20,559 bases of DNA, taken from positions 1-20,559 of the forward strand of contig JBECKR010000427.1 in the NCBI GenBank assembly GCA_040235415.1, in the 5' to 3' direction. Under the pieces are notes generated by a model that was not told where the DNA came from, searched no databases, and saw only the letters and a list, made by a program, of their open reading frames with translations. Position numbers and translations under genes: made by a program. Below are positions 12,017-18,561 of the stretch, one piece after another (positions within the stretch are counted from its first letter, which is position 1; each line of letters opens with the position of its first letter). The DNA comes from JBECKR01 sp040235415. Lineage in GTDB: Bacteria; Acidobacteriota; Polarisedimenticolia; Polarisedimenticolales; Polarisedimenticolaceae.

Positions 12017-12060
12017 ATCTGGCGTCGGTCGGGACCGGGGCGCCAGATTCTGTGTAGAAC
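12017..12060 (+). promoter_or_regulatory. Nested inverted repeat and possible -10 in the divergent pullulanase/PaaK-like interval
   Basis: ATCTGGCG (12017-12024) and CGCCAGAT (12041-12048) form perfect 8-bp arms. Inside them CGGTC (12026-12030) and GACCG (12033-12037) form a second dyad. A -10-like TAGAAC follows at 12055-12060, and GGGAGG (12071-12076) is the ribosome binding site for the GTG at 12084. The placement suits an operator or a leader hairpin. The rest of the 253-nt interval (11831-12083) holds the pullulanase ribosome binding site (11835-11841) and nothing else I can name. Confidence 0.35.
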
Positions 12061-12083
12061 CCGGGGCTCGGGGAGGCTCGACG

Positions 12084-13088
12084 GTGGCGACGGCACGGGA
12101 GGCGGAGGCTCCGCGGCTGCCGGCGGAGATCCGCGCCATCCAGGAAAAGAAGTTCGCCGCCCTGTTGCGGCACGTCCTCCGGACCAATCCGTTCTACCGC
12201 GCGAAGTACGACGGCCTCAACATGTCCGCCGACGGGCCGGTGGGCCTCAGCGATCGCGAGCGTCTCCCTCTCGTGACCCGCGACGAGATCCTCGACGACC
12301 AGCGTCGCCATTCCCCGTTCGGCACGAACCTGACGTTCCGGATGTCGGAGTACACCCGCCTCCTCGTGGCGACGGCGGAGCGCGGCGCCGAGATCTGTTG
12401 GCTCGACACACCGCAGAGCTGGCGATGGTGGATCGACTGCTGGGAGCGGGTCCTCAGGGCCGCCGAGCTGGGATCGTCCGACCGCGTCCTGGTCACCTCG
12501 CGCGAGCCGGCCGGCGCGATCGCGCTGCCGGCGCTCGAGGCCGGCCAGCGGGTCGGTGCGCTCATGATGCCGGTGCCCGCCCTCGATCCCGCGCGCCGGG
12601 CGGCGTTCGTGCTGGAGCACGGCATCACGGTGCTCATCGCCGATCCGGCCGAGGCGATCGAGATCGGGGAGGCGATCGCCGCAGCGGGACGGGACCCGGC
12701 TCAAGCGGGCGTTCGCGCGCTGTTCCACCCGGGTCCGGCGCCCTGCAACGGCGACGAACTGCGGCACCGGGTCCGCGCGCTGTGGAACGCGACGGTGCTC
12801 GACCAGGTCGGCGACGCGGCCCTCGGCCCCTGGGGCTGGGGCTGCGGAGTCTGCGGAAAGGTTCACGTCAACGAAGCCGAATTCGTCGCGGAAGTCGTCG
12901 ATCCCTCGAACGGCTCGCCGTCCGCGACCGCCGAGGACGGAGGGCAGCACGGCGAGCTCGTCCTCACGAACCTCGGCCGCGTCGGGAGCCCGCTCATCCG
13001 GTTCCGCACCGGCCTGCGGGTCGCGCTGTCGCGCTCGGTCTGTACCGCGAGCCGCGGAACCGCGGTCGTCAGCGCGGAAGCCGCCTGA
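12084..13088 (+). CDS. Degenerate PaaK-like (phenylacetate-CoA ligase family) adenylation protein, probably catalytically dead
   Basis: This 334-residue protein aligns by eye with PaaK-type AMP-forming CoA ligases: HVLRTNPFYRAKYDG, LPLVTRDEILDDQ, WLDTPQSWRWWIDCWERVLRAA, HVNEAEFVAEVVDP and ELVLTNLGRVGSPLIRFRTG. Every core catalytic motif is altered. The ATP loop SSGTTG is replaced by TAERGA (about residues 97-102). The G-(M/T)-TE motif after the DH/DQ strand is replaced by GDAA (243-246). The RTGD Asp is replaced by Leu311, and the C-terminal lid domain of roughly 100 residues is missing. GGGAGG 7 nt upstream supports the GTG start. No other frame restores the lid domain downstream, so a simple sequencing frameshift is unlikely. 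The reading frame is otherwise intact, so it may be a maintained pseudoenzyme rather than a decaying gene. Confidence 0.7.
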   Translation: MATAREAEAPRLPAEIRAIQEKKFAALLRHVLRTNPFYRAKYDGLNMSADGPVGLSDRERLPLVTRDEILDDQRRHSPFGTNLTFRMSEYTRLLVATAERGAEICWLDTPQSWRWWIDCWERVLRAAELGSSDRVLVTSREPAGAIALPALEAGQRVGALMMPVPALDPARRAAFVLEHGITVLIADPAEAIEIGEAIAAAGRDPAQAGVRALFHPGPAPCNGDELRHRVRALWNATVLDQVGDAALGPWGWGCGVCGKVHVNEAEFVAEVVDPSNGSPSATAEDGGQHGELVLTNLGRVGSPLIRFRTGLRVALSRSVCTASRGTAVVSAEAA

Positions 13089-13144
13089 GCCCGATTCCGA
13101 TCCGTGGCACCATGGAGGGGCTCGATCGGGAGAGCTTCGTCGCC

Positions 13145-13726
13145 ATGGCCGGTCCCTCGTTCCTGCTCGCCGCCGTCCTCGCCGTCTCCGTCGCCGCGCC
13201 GGCGTTCGACCGCTCCGCGGACGTCGTCGTCGACCGCGCTCCGGTGCCGAGCGCCTGGTTCCGGGTCGGCGAGGTCCGCATCGTCCGCCGCGGGGACACG
13301 GACGTCGTCCAGACGATCCTGAGGACGCGGTATCTCGCGCGCGTCGCCGCCCGCATCGTCGAGAAGGACCGCTCCAACTGGCCGCCCGGATCGTCGGGTC
13401 GGACCGATTCCGACCGCTACGTCGAGGCGCTCGAGCGCGCCGCCGCCGACGTGCTCCGAGCGGAGCGGCAGGACGTTCCCTCGCTCCTCATCGAGTTCGC
13501 CCGTGGTCCCGGCGTTTCGGCGGTCGTGTTCGCCGAGCCGCGCGTGGTGCGGGACGCCGACGGGCTCCACGTGAGCGACGCCCGGACGCTCGCGGTGCTC
13601 CGTCCGTCCGAGGCGTACGTCGAACGCGACATGATTCTGATCGTGTCCGATTCCTTCGACATATCGGAATCCGAGGCGTCCGCACGGCTGTCGCTCCGCG
13701 TCAGCCCCTCACGGGATCGTCATTGA
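13145..13726 (+). CDS. Small exported protein of unknown function
   Basis: This 193-residue protein starts with a signal peptide-like stretch (AGPSFLLAAVLAVSVAAPAFDRS), which favours the ATG at 13145 with GGGAGAG at 13128-13134 upstream. An in-frame ATG at 13112 would add 11 charged residues ahead of the signal and has a poorer ribosome binding site. The mature part is rich in Arg, Asp and Val, with a predicted helix (YVEALERAAADVLRAERQD) and several beta-like segments (SLLIEFARG, VSAVVFAEPRVV, MILIVSD). I recognise no family. It lies 56 nt after the PaaK-like gene and may be co-transcribed with it. The promoter of the next gene overlaps its stop codon. Confidence 0.65.
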   Translation: MAGPSFLLAAVLAVSVAAPAFDRSADVVVDRAPVPSAWFRVGEVRIVRRGDTDVVQTILRTRYLARVAARIVEKDRSNWPPGSSGRTDSDRYVEALERAAADVLRAERQDVPSLLIEFARGPGVSAVVFAEPRVVRDADGLHVSDARTLAVLRPSEAYVERDMILIVSDSFDISESEASARLSLRVSPSRDRH

Positions 13727-13752
13727 CCCCGTCGCCGGGGCCTCCCTAGATT
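13723..13752 (+). promoter_or_regulatory. Sigma-70-type promoter for the lipoprotein gene
   Basis: TTGACC at 13723-13728 and TAGATT at 13747-13752 are separated by 18 bp, which is close to the housekeeping consensus. Transcription would start near 13759, leaving a ~44-nt leader with AAGGAGG at 13791-13797. The -35 element overlaps the stop codon of the preceding gene. A CCTCCC (13741-13746)/GGGAGG (13756-13761) inverted repeat flanks the -10, so a repressor could bind there. Confidence 0.55.
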
Positions 13753-13802
13753 CGCGGGAGGGACGGAGGGTCGACCTCCGGCCGCGAACCAAGGAGGCGC
13801 AC

Positions 13803-14603
13803 ATGGGACGCAACCTCGTTCGACTCACGGCGCTCGGCGTCGCCGCGATCGTCCTGGCCCTCAGCGGGTGCGACGGCAACGGCACGACCGGGCCCAGCCC
13901 CGCCGAGGTCCAACAGGACGTCGCGGCGGCGGCCCTCGCGATCGCCACCGCCGGTCCCGAGTCGGAGGCGGCGCGGTCGAGCGTCGTCGACCTCATGTCG
14001 CTGGTCTCGACCGCCGCGCCCGCGACCTCGGGCTCCGCGTCGCCCGCGGTGGCGCCGTCCTGTCCGTCATCCTTCGACCTTCCGAGCGGGCTCGCCGGAA
14101 CCTGTTCGGTCTCGGACGCGGGAGTCGTGACGTTCTCGTTCGGCGGCACGGTCTCGACCGCCTCCGGGCAGGTCTCGGTCTCGGGCTCGCTCGTGGCCTC
14201 GAAGACGGCGCAGCAACCGGCTTCGGGGTCGACGTGGTCGATCGACTACTCCGCGACCGCGACCGGGCCGCTCGGCGCCGCGACCTGGGGCATGAGCGGA
14301 ACCGTGACGCTCGACGCGAACGACGAAGTCGCCGACTTCGCCCTCACCATGACCCACACGTTGCAGCCGAACGGGGGCGCGACGTCGACCGTGACGGTCG
14401 TGCTCTCCCCGTCGAGCTTCGAGCTCATCGCGACCGGCCCGAGAGGCAACACGGTCCGGATCACCCTCGACGCCTCGACGATGACCGGCAGCGTCTCGAT
14501 CAACGGTCGCGAGGTCGCGACGATCGCCATCTCCGACGGCTGCGTCACGATCGACTACACCGATCCGGCGCTCACGGACGAGGTCCGTTGCCCCGCCGCC
14601 TGA
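13803..14603 (+). CDS. Putative lipoprotein of unknown function
   Basis: This 266-residue protein carries a lipoprotein signal: Arg residues, a hydrophobic core (ALGVAAIVLALSGC) and a lipobox ending at Cys23. Asp follows directly at the +2 position; in enteric bacteria that favours inner-membrane retention, but the rule may not hold here. The mature part is rich in Ser, Thr, Gly and Ala, with repeated short beta-type stretches (VSVSGSLVASK, MSGTVTLDANDEV, STVTVVLSPSSFEL), which suggests an all-beta fold. Three further Cys (in PSCPSS, GTCSVS and DGCVTI), plus one near the C terminus, could form disulfides. AAGGAGG 5 nt before the ATG fixes the start. I do not recognise the family. Confidence 0.75.
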   Translation: MGRNLVRLTALGVAAIVLALSGCDGNGTTGPSPAEVQQDVAAAALAIATAGPESEAARSSVVDLMSLVSTAAPATSGSASPAVAPSCPSSFDLPSGLAGTCSVSDAGVVTFSFGGTVSTASGQVSVSGSLVASKTAQQPASGSTWSIDYSATATGPLGAATWGMSGTVTLDANDEVADFALTMTHTLQPNGGATSTVTVVLSPSSFELIATGPRGNTVRITLDASTMTGSVSINGREVATIAISDGCVTIDYTDPALTDEVRCPAA

Positions 14604-14617
14604 GCGTCCCGCCGCTT

Positions 14618-14626
14618 TGTTAGACT
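14618..14626 (+). promoter_or_regulatory. Possible extended -10 promoter for ppk2
   Basis: TG-T-TAGACT at 14618-14626 fits an extended -10 element. No convincing -35 lies upstream. If used, transcription would begin near 14633, inside the left arm of the hairpin that covers the ppk2 ribosome binding site, so only read-through transcripts would carry the full stem. Confidence 0.35.
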
Positions 14627-14652
14627 CCTCGGGGGGCCGCCCCCCCGAGGAG
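14625..14652 (+). promoter_or_regulatory. Perfect 12-bp hairpin covering the ppk2 ribosome binding site
   Basis: CTCCTCGGGGGG (14625-14636) and CCCCCCGAGGAG (14641-14652) are perfectly complementary around a CCGC loop. The right arm contains the GAGGAG ribosome binding site, 5 nt before ATG 14658. A transcript with the whole stem would hide this site very stably. No T-run follows, so it does not look like a standard intrinsic terminator for the lipoprotein gene, though it could still end or stabilise that mRNA. Confidence 0.7.
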
Positions 14653-14657
14653 CACGC

Positions 14658-15536
14658 ATGATCGACCCCGTCGCCAGCCCCTACCTCGTGCCGTTCGACG
14701 GCTCGTTTCGGGTCCGTGACGCCCCGACCTCGCCGCCCGGCGACGCTCCCGACGAGAGCAAGCTCGAAAAGCGGCTGAAGAAGCTCCGCAAGAAGCTCGA
14801 CGCCCTGCAACACGTGCTGTTCGCCGAGGATCGCTGGTCGCTGCTCACGGTGTTCCAGGCGATGGACGCGGCCGGCAAGGACGGAACGATCCGAGCCGTG
14901 ATGTCCGGGGTCAACCCGGCGGGATGCCAGGTGCAGTCGTTCAAGCGCCCGTCCGACGAGGAGATCGATCACGACTTCCTGTGGCGCACGGCGCGGCGGC
15001 TTCCGGAGCGCGGCCGCATCGGCGTATACAACCGCAGCTACTACGAGGAGGTCCTGGTGGTGCGGGTCCATCCGGAGATCCTCGCGCGGCAGAAGCTCCC
15101 GGAGGAAGTCCCGGCCGAGTCGCTGTGGGAAGGGCGCTACGCGTCGATCCGGGACCACGAGCGCCACTTGGCTCGAAACGGCACCGTCGTGTTGAAGTTC
15201 TGGCTGAACGTGTCCCGAGAGGAGCAGCGTCGGCGGTTCCTCTCCCGCCTCGACGAGCCGGAGAAGAACTGGAAGTTCTCGGAGGCCGACGTCCGCGAGC
15301 GCGAGCACTGGGACGCCTACATGAGTGCGTACGAGCAGACGCTCGCCGCGACGTCGCGTCCCTGGGCGCCGTGGTACGCGATCCCGGCCGACGACAAGCC
15401 GTTCGCCCGCGTCGCGGTCGCGGAGATCGCGGTCCGCGCGCTACGGGCGCTCGACCTGCGCTACCCGGAGGTGGACGCGGCGACCCGCGCGCGGTTCGAC
15501 GAGATGCGCGCGCTGCTCGAGCGGGACTCCGGCTGA
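14658..15536 (+). CDS. ppk2: Polyphosphate kinase 2 family protein (polyphosphate:nucleotide phosphotransferase)
   Basis: This 292-residue protein transfers phosphate between polyphosphate and nucleoside mono- or diphosphates in the cytoplasm. Walker A is D70-A-A-G-K74-D75-G76, preceded by LLTVFQAMD and followed by TIRAVMSGVNPAGCQVQSFKRPS. The Walker B region is RIGVYNRSYYEEVLVVRVHPE-like, with Asn125-Arg126. A lid-type Arg-rich segment (SREEQRRRFLSRLDEPEKNWKFSEAD) and WYAIPADDKPFARVAVAEI follow. A charged N-terminal helix (KLEKRLKKLRKKLDALQ) is typical. The length and motifs fit the single-domain PPK2 subgroup that includes AMP/ADP-phosphorylating enzymes; which nucleotide is used cannot be told. 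It stands between the lipoprotein gene and acs, with its own hairpin leader. Confidence 0.93.
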   Translation: MIDPVASPYLVPFDGSFRVRDAPTSPPGDAPDESKLEKRLKKLRKKLDALQHVLFAEDRWSLLTVFQAMDAAGKDGTIRAVMSGVNPAGCQVQSFKRPSDEEIDHDFLWRTARRLPERGRIGVYNRSYYEEVLVVRVHPEILARQKLPEEVPAESLWEGRYASIRDHERHLARNGTVVLKFWLNVSREEQRRRFLSRLDEPEKNWKFSEADVREREHWDAYMSAYEQTLAATSRPWAPWYAIPADDKPFARVAVAEIAVRALRALDLRYPEVDAATRARFDEMRALLERDSG

Positions 15537-15552
15537 CGGCGGTCCCGGGCTC

Positions 15553-15588
15553 CGCCGCACTGCGGCGATAAGGGACCCTCGAGGGTCC
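15553..15588. terminator. Two adjacent perfect palindromes after ppk2, possible terminator or operator
   Basis: CGCCGCA-C-TGCGGCG (15553-15567) is followed 5 nt later by the 16-bp palindrome GGACCCTCGAGGGTCC (15573-15588). A weak GGTTT run follows. Both would fold into hairpins in RNA on either strand. They lie in the 183-nt gap between ppk2 and acs, upstream of the likely acs promoter, so a terminator for ppk2 is the simplest reading. Confidence 0.4.
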
Positions 15589-15634
15589 GGTTTGACCGTC
15601 CGCCCGATCGGCCCGCTCCGGCGCCGGATTCGTT

Positions 15635-15713
15635 TATAGTGGCCGGATCCGCCGGCGCCCGGGGGAGCGAGGGTGGTTCCCGGGCGATCACGGCCCCGCA
15701 GATTTCGAGGAGG
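15635..15713 (+). promoter_or_regulatory. Possible acs promoter (-10 TATAGT) and ribosome binding site
   Basis: TATAGT at 15635-15640 is the most AT-rich hexamer in the gap and a good -10 match. A TTGACC at 15592-15597 is 37 bp away, too far to be its -35. Transcription would start near 15647, giving a ~73-nt leader. AGGAGG at 15708-15713 lies 6 nt before the GTG at 15720 and decides the start. Confidence 0.4.
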
Positions 15714-15719
15714 TTCGCC

Positions 15720-17672
15720 GTGGCCGATTCGATCGTTCCCGTCAAGCCCGACATCGCCGAACGCGCACACATCAACTCCATGGAGGAGTACCAGCGGCTT
15801 TACCGCCTGTCTCTCGACAACCCGGACTGGTTCTGGGGAGAGCAGGCGAAGGCGCTCACCTGGTACCACCCGTGGCACACGGTGTTCGACGCGGACTACG
15901 ACGAGGTCGATTTCGCGTGGTACTCCGGCGGTCGTCTGAACGCGTGCTTCAACTGCGTCGACCGCCACTTGACCGATAACGGCGATCGCACCGCCATCAT
16001 CTGGGCGGGGGACGAGCCGGGCACCTACAAGCACATCTCCTACCGCGAGCTCAAGCACCACGTCTGCCGGCTCGCGAACGTGCTGCTGAGCCGCGGCGTC
16101 CGCAAGGGAGACCGCGTCTGCATCTACATGCCGATGATCCCGGAGCTCGCCTACGCCATGCTGGCGTGCGCGCGGATCGGGGCGGTGCACTCGGTGGTGT
16201 TCGGCGGGTTCAGCGCCGAATCGCTGCGCGACCGGATCATCGACGCGCACTGCAAGGTGCTCATCACGGCGAACGAGGGGCTCCGCGGCGGCAAGAAGAT
16301 CCCGCTCAAGACGATCTCGGACCGGGCCATCGAAGGGATGTCCCTGGTCGAGACCGTGCTCGTCGCGCGCCGCACCGAGACCGAGGTCCCGATGGTCTCC
16401 GGGCGGGACTACTGGCTCGAGGAGGAGTGCCACAAGCAGCGCTCGACCTGCACGGTCGAGTGGATGGGTTCCGAGGACCCGCTGTTCATCCTGTACACGT
16501 CGGGCAGCACCGGGAAGCCCAAGGGCGTGCTCCACACGACCGGCGGCTACATGGTCTACGCCTCGGTGACGCACCGCTACGTTTTCGACTACCACAAGGG
16601 CGACATCTACTGCTGCGCGGCGGACGTCGGTTGGATCACCGGCCACACGTACATCGTCTACGGACCGCTCACGAACGGGGCGACGACCGTGATGTTCGAG
16701 TCGACGCCGGTGTATCCCGATCCCGGCCGTTACTGGCGGATGGTCGACGACCTCGGGATCAGCATCTTCTACACCGCGCCGACGGCGCTGCGCGCGATCG
16801 CGCAGGCGGGCGACGAGCACGTCAAGCGCTACAAGCGGAAGAGCCTCCGGATTCTCGGGACGGTCGGCGAGCCGATCAACCCCGAGATCTGGCAGTGGTA
16901 CCACGACGTCGTGGGCGACAAGCGCTGCACGGTCGTGGACACCTGGTGGCAGACGGAGACCGGCGGCATCCTGATCACGCCGCTCCCGGGCGTGACACCC
17001 ACGAAGCCGGGGTCCGCGACGTTCCCGTTCTTCGGCGTCAAGCCGGTGATCGTCGACCCCACGGACGGCAAGGTCCTGGACGGCAACGGCGTGAGCGGGG
17101 CGCTGTGCCTCGCGACCCCGTGGCCGGGACAGGCCCGGACGGTGTGGGGCGATCACCACCGCTTCAAGGAGACGTACTTCACGCAGTACAAGGGGTACTA
17201 CTTCACGGGCGACGGCTGCCGCCGCGACGAGGACGGCTATTACTGGATCACCGGACGGATCGACGACGTCCTGAACGTATCCGGGCACCGTCTCGGAACG
17301 GCCGAGATCGAGAGCGCGCTCGTCGCCCACGAGTCGGTCGCCGAGGCCGCGGTCGTCGGCTTCCCGCACAACATCAAGGGGACGGGGATCTATGCCTACG
17401 TCACGCTGACCTCGGATTTCCAGGGCCAGAACGTCGACTCGATCGCGGGCTCGCTCAAGGAGCAGGTGCGCCACGTCATCGGCGCGTTCGCCGCGCCGGA
17501 CGTCATCCACGTCGCGACGGGGCTGCCGAAGACGAGGAGCGGAAAGATCATGCGCCGCATCCTGCGCAAGATCGCCGGGGGCGAGTACTCCGGGCTCGGC
17601 GACACGACCACCCTCGCGGACCCCGAGGTCGTCGACCGTCTCATCGACGAGCACAAGAGCCGGGTCGGCTGA
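15720..17672 (+). CDS. acs: Acetyl-CoA synthetase (AMP-forming)
   Basis: This 650-residue cytoplasmic enzyme activates acetate with ATP and CoA to acetyl-CoA, AMP and pyrophosphate. Its length equals that of the enteric Acs. The ATP loop TSGSTGKPKG starts at residue 260. The substrate-pocket motif WWQTETGG starts at 409; Trp410 corresponds to the Trp that limits the pocket to acetate in the Salmonella enzyme. The hinge region ITGRIDDVLNVSGHRLGTAEIE is intact. The C-terminal SGKIMRRILRKI places the catalytic Lys at 609, the same number as the acetylation-regulated Lys of Salmonella Acs, so control by a Pat/sirtuin-type system is plausible, but no such gene is in the window. The GTG start is fixed by AGGAGG 6 nt upstream. 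An alpha/beta hydrolase gene follows within 10 nt. Confidence 0.97.
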   Translation: MADSIVPVKPDIAERAHINSMEEYQRLYRLSLDNPDWFWGEQAKALTWYHPWHTVFDADYDEVDFAWYSGGRLNACFNCVDRHLTDNGDRTAIIWAGDEPGTYKHISYRELKHHVCRLANVLLSRGVRKGDRVCIYMPMIPELAYAMLACARIGAVHSVVFGGFSAESLRDRIIDAHCKVLITANEGLRGGKKIPLKTISDRAIEGMSLVETVLVARRTETEVPMVSGRDYWLEEECHKQRSTCTVEWMGSEDPLFILYTSGSTGKPKGVLHTTGGYMVYASVTHRYVFDYHKGDIYCCAADVGWITGHTYIVYGPLTNGATTVMFESTPVYPDPGRYWRMVDDLGISIFYTAPTALRAIAQAGDEHVKRYKRKSLRILGTVGEPINPEIWQWYHDVVGDKRCTVVDTWWQTETGGILITPLPGVTPTKPGSATFPFFGVKPVIVDPTDGKVLDGNGVSGALCLATPWPGQARTVWGDHHRFKETYFTQYKGYYFTGDGCRRDEDGYYWITGRIDDVLNVSGHRLGTAEIESALVAHESVAEAAVVGFPHNIKGTGIYAYVTLTSDFQGQNVDSIAGSLKEQVRHVIGAFAAPDVIHVATGLPKTRSGKIMRRILRKIAGGEYSGLGDTTTLADPEVVDRLIDEHKSRVG

Positions 17673-17682
17673 GGACGGCGCC

Positions 17683-18561
17683 CTGACCGCGGCGGCAGAC
17701 GACACCGTAACGCTGCGCGGCGGCCGACGGCTCGGGATCGCCGAGTTCGGCGACCCGGGCGGCCGGCCCCTGCTGTACTTCCACGGCTTCCCGGGCTCGA
17801 GGCTCGAAGGCCGCCTCGCCGACGAGGCGGCTCGCGAGGCGGGCTTCCGGGTGCTGGCGCTCGACCGTCCCGGATTCGGCATGTCGGATTTCGTTCCCGC
17901 AAGGAGGCTCCTCGACTGGCCCGCCGACGTCGCCGGCGTCGCCGACCGGCTCGGTCTCGACCGCTTCGCGATCGTCGGCGTGTCGGGCGGCGCGCCGTAC
18001 GCCCTCGCGTGCGGCCGCAGTCTCGGGGACCGCGTCCGCAGACTCGGGATCGTGTGCGGCCTCGGGCCGACCGACGACCCGGCGGCTCTCGACGGCATGA
18101 TGTGGGCCAACCGGCTCGGCCTGCGGCTCGCGCGGCGGCTGCCGTGGCTCGCGCATCCGGTGTTCGCGGCGCTGGCCCCGCTGTTCCGGAATCGCCCGGA
18201 GCGGGTGCTCGAGCACCTCGGCTCCGCGCTCGGCGAGGAGGAGCGGGGGTTCTTCGCGGACCCCGCGCTCCGCGCCCTGTTCGCCGCCACGTTTCGCGAG
18301 GCGTTTCGGCAGGGTTGGCGCGGTCCGGCCCGCGACGCCCGGATCTACGCCGCGCCGTGGGGGTTCGACCTCGGAGACGTGCGCGTGCCGGTGCGGATGT
18401 GGCACGGCGAGGCGGACGCAATCGTGCCGGTCGGCATGGCGCGGCGGGTCGCCGCCGCGCTGCCGGATTGCGAGGCGACGATCCTCCCCGGCGAGGGCCA
18501 CTTCTCGCTCGCGCTCGGCCGCGTTCGCGGCATGTTCGCGTCGCTCGGCGAGCCCGCATGA
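17683..18561 (+). CDS. Alpha/beta-fold hydrolase with apparent CTG start
   Basis: The reading frame encodes a complete alpha/beta hydrolase of ~292 residues if it begins at CTG 17683. The oxyanion-region motif YFHGFPGSRLEGR is at 32-44, the nucleophile Ser101 lies in GVSGGAPYA, the acid is Asp245 in HGEADAIVP and His273 lies in GEGHFSL. No ATG, GTG or TTG occurs in frame between the upstream acs coding region and this motif; the first GTG (17851) would remove the HG motif and the first strand. GAGGA at 17671-17675 lies 7 nt before the CTG and overlaps the acs TGA. Family members normally begin with a similar TVTL-DGRRLG segment, which supports the CTG or a very near start. It is coupled to the next gene by an ATGA overlap (18558-18561). 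The substrate is unknown. Confidence 0.8.
   Translation: MTAAADDTVTLRGGRRLGIAEFGDPGGRPLLYFHGFPGSRLEGRLADEAAREAGFRVLALDRPGFGMSDFVPARRLLDWPADVAGVADRLGLDRFAIVGVSGGAPYALACGRSLGDRVRRLGIVCGLGPTDDPAALDGMMWANRLGLRLARRLPWLAHPVFAALAPLFRNRPERVLEHLGSALGEEERGFFADPALRALFAATFREAFRQGWRGPARDARIYAAPWGFDLGDVRVPVRMWHGEADAIVPVGMARRVAAALPDCEATILPGEGHFSLALGRVRGMFASLGEPA

Noticed and set aside
12991..13110. A frameshift that cut off the lid domain of the PaaK-like protein.
   Set aside because: I translated the other two + frames here and saw no lid-domain motif (such as a CxCG-R or GR-DD block), so true loss is more likely.
13112..13144. Earlier ATG at 13112 for the small exported protein.
   Set aside because: It would put charged residues ahead of the signal peptide and has a weaker ribosome binding site than ATG 13145.
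17851..17853. GTG at 17851 as the start of the alpha/beta hydrolase.
   Set aside because: It would remove the HG motif and the first strand, which are clearly encoded upstream in the same frame.
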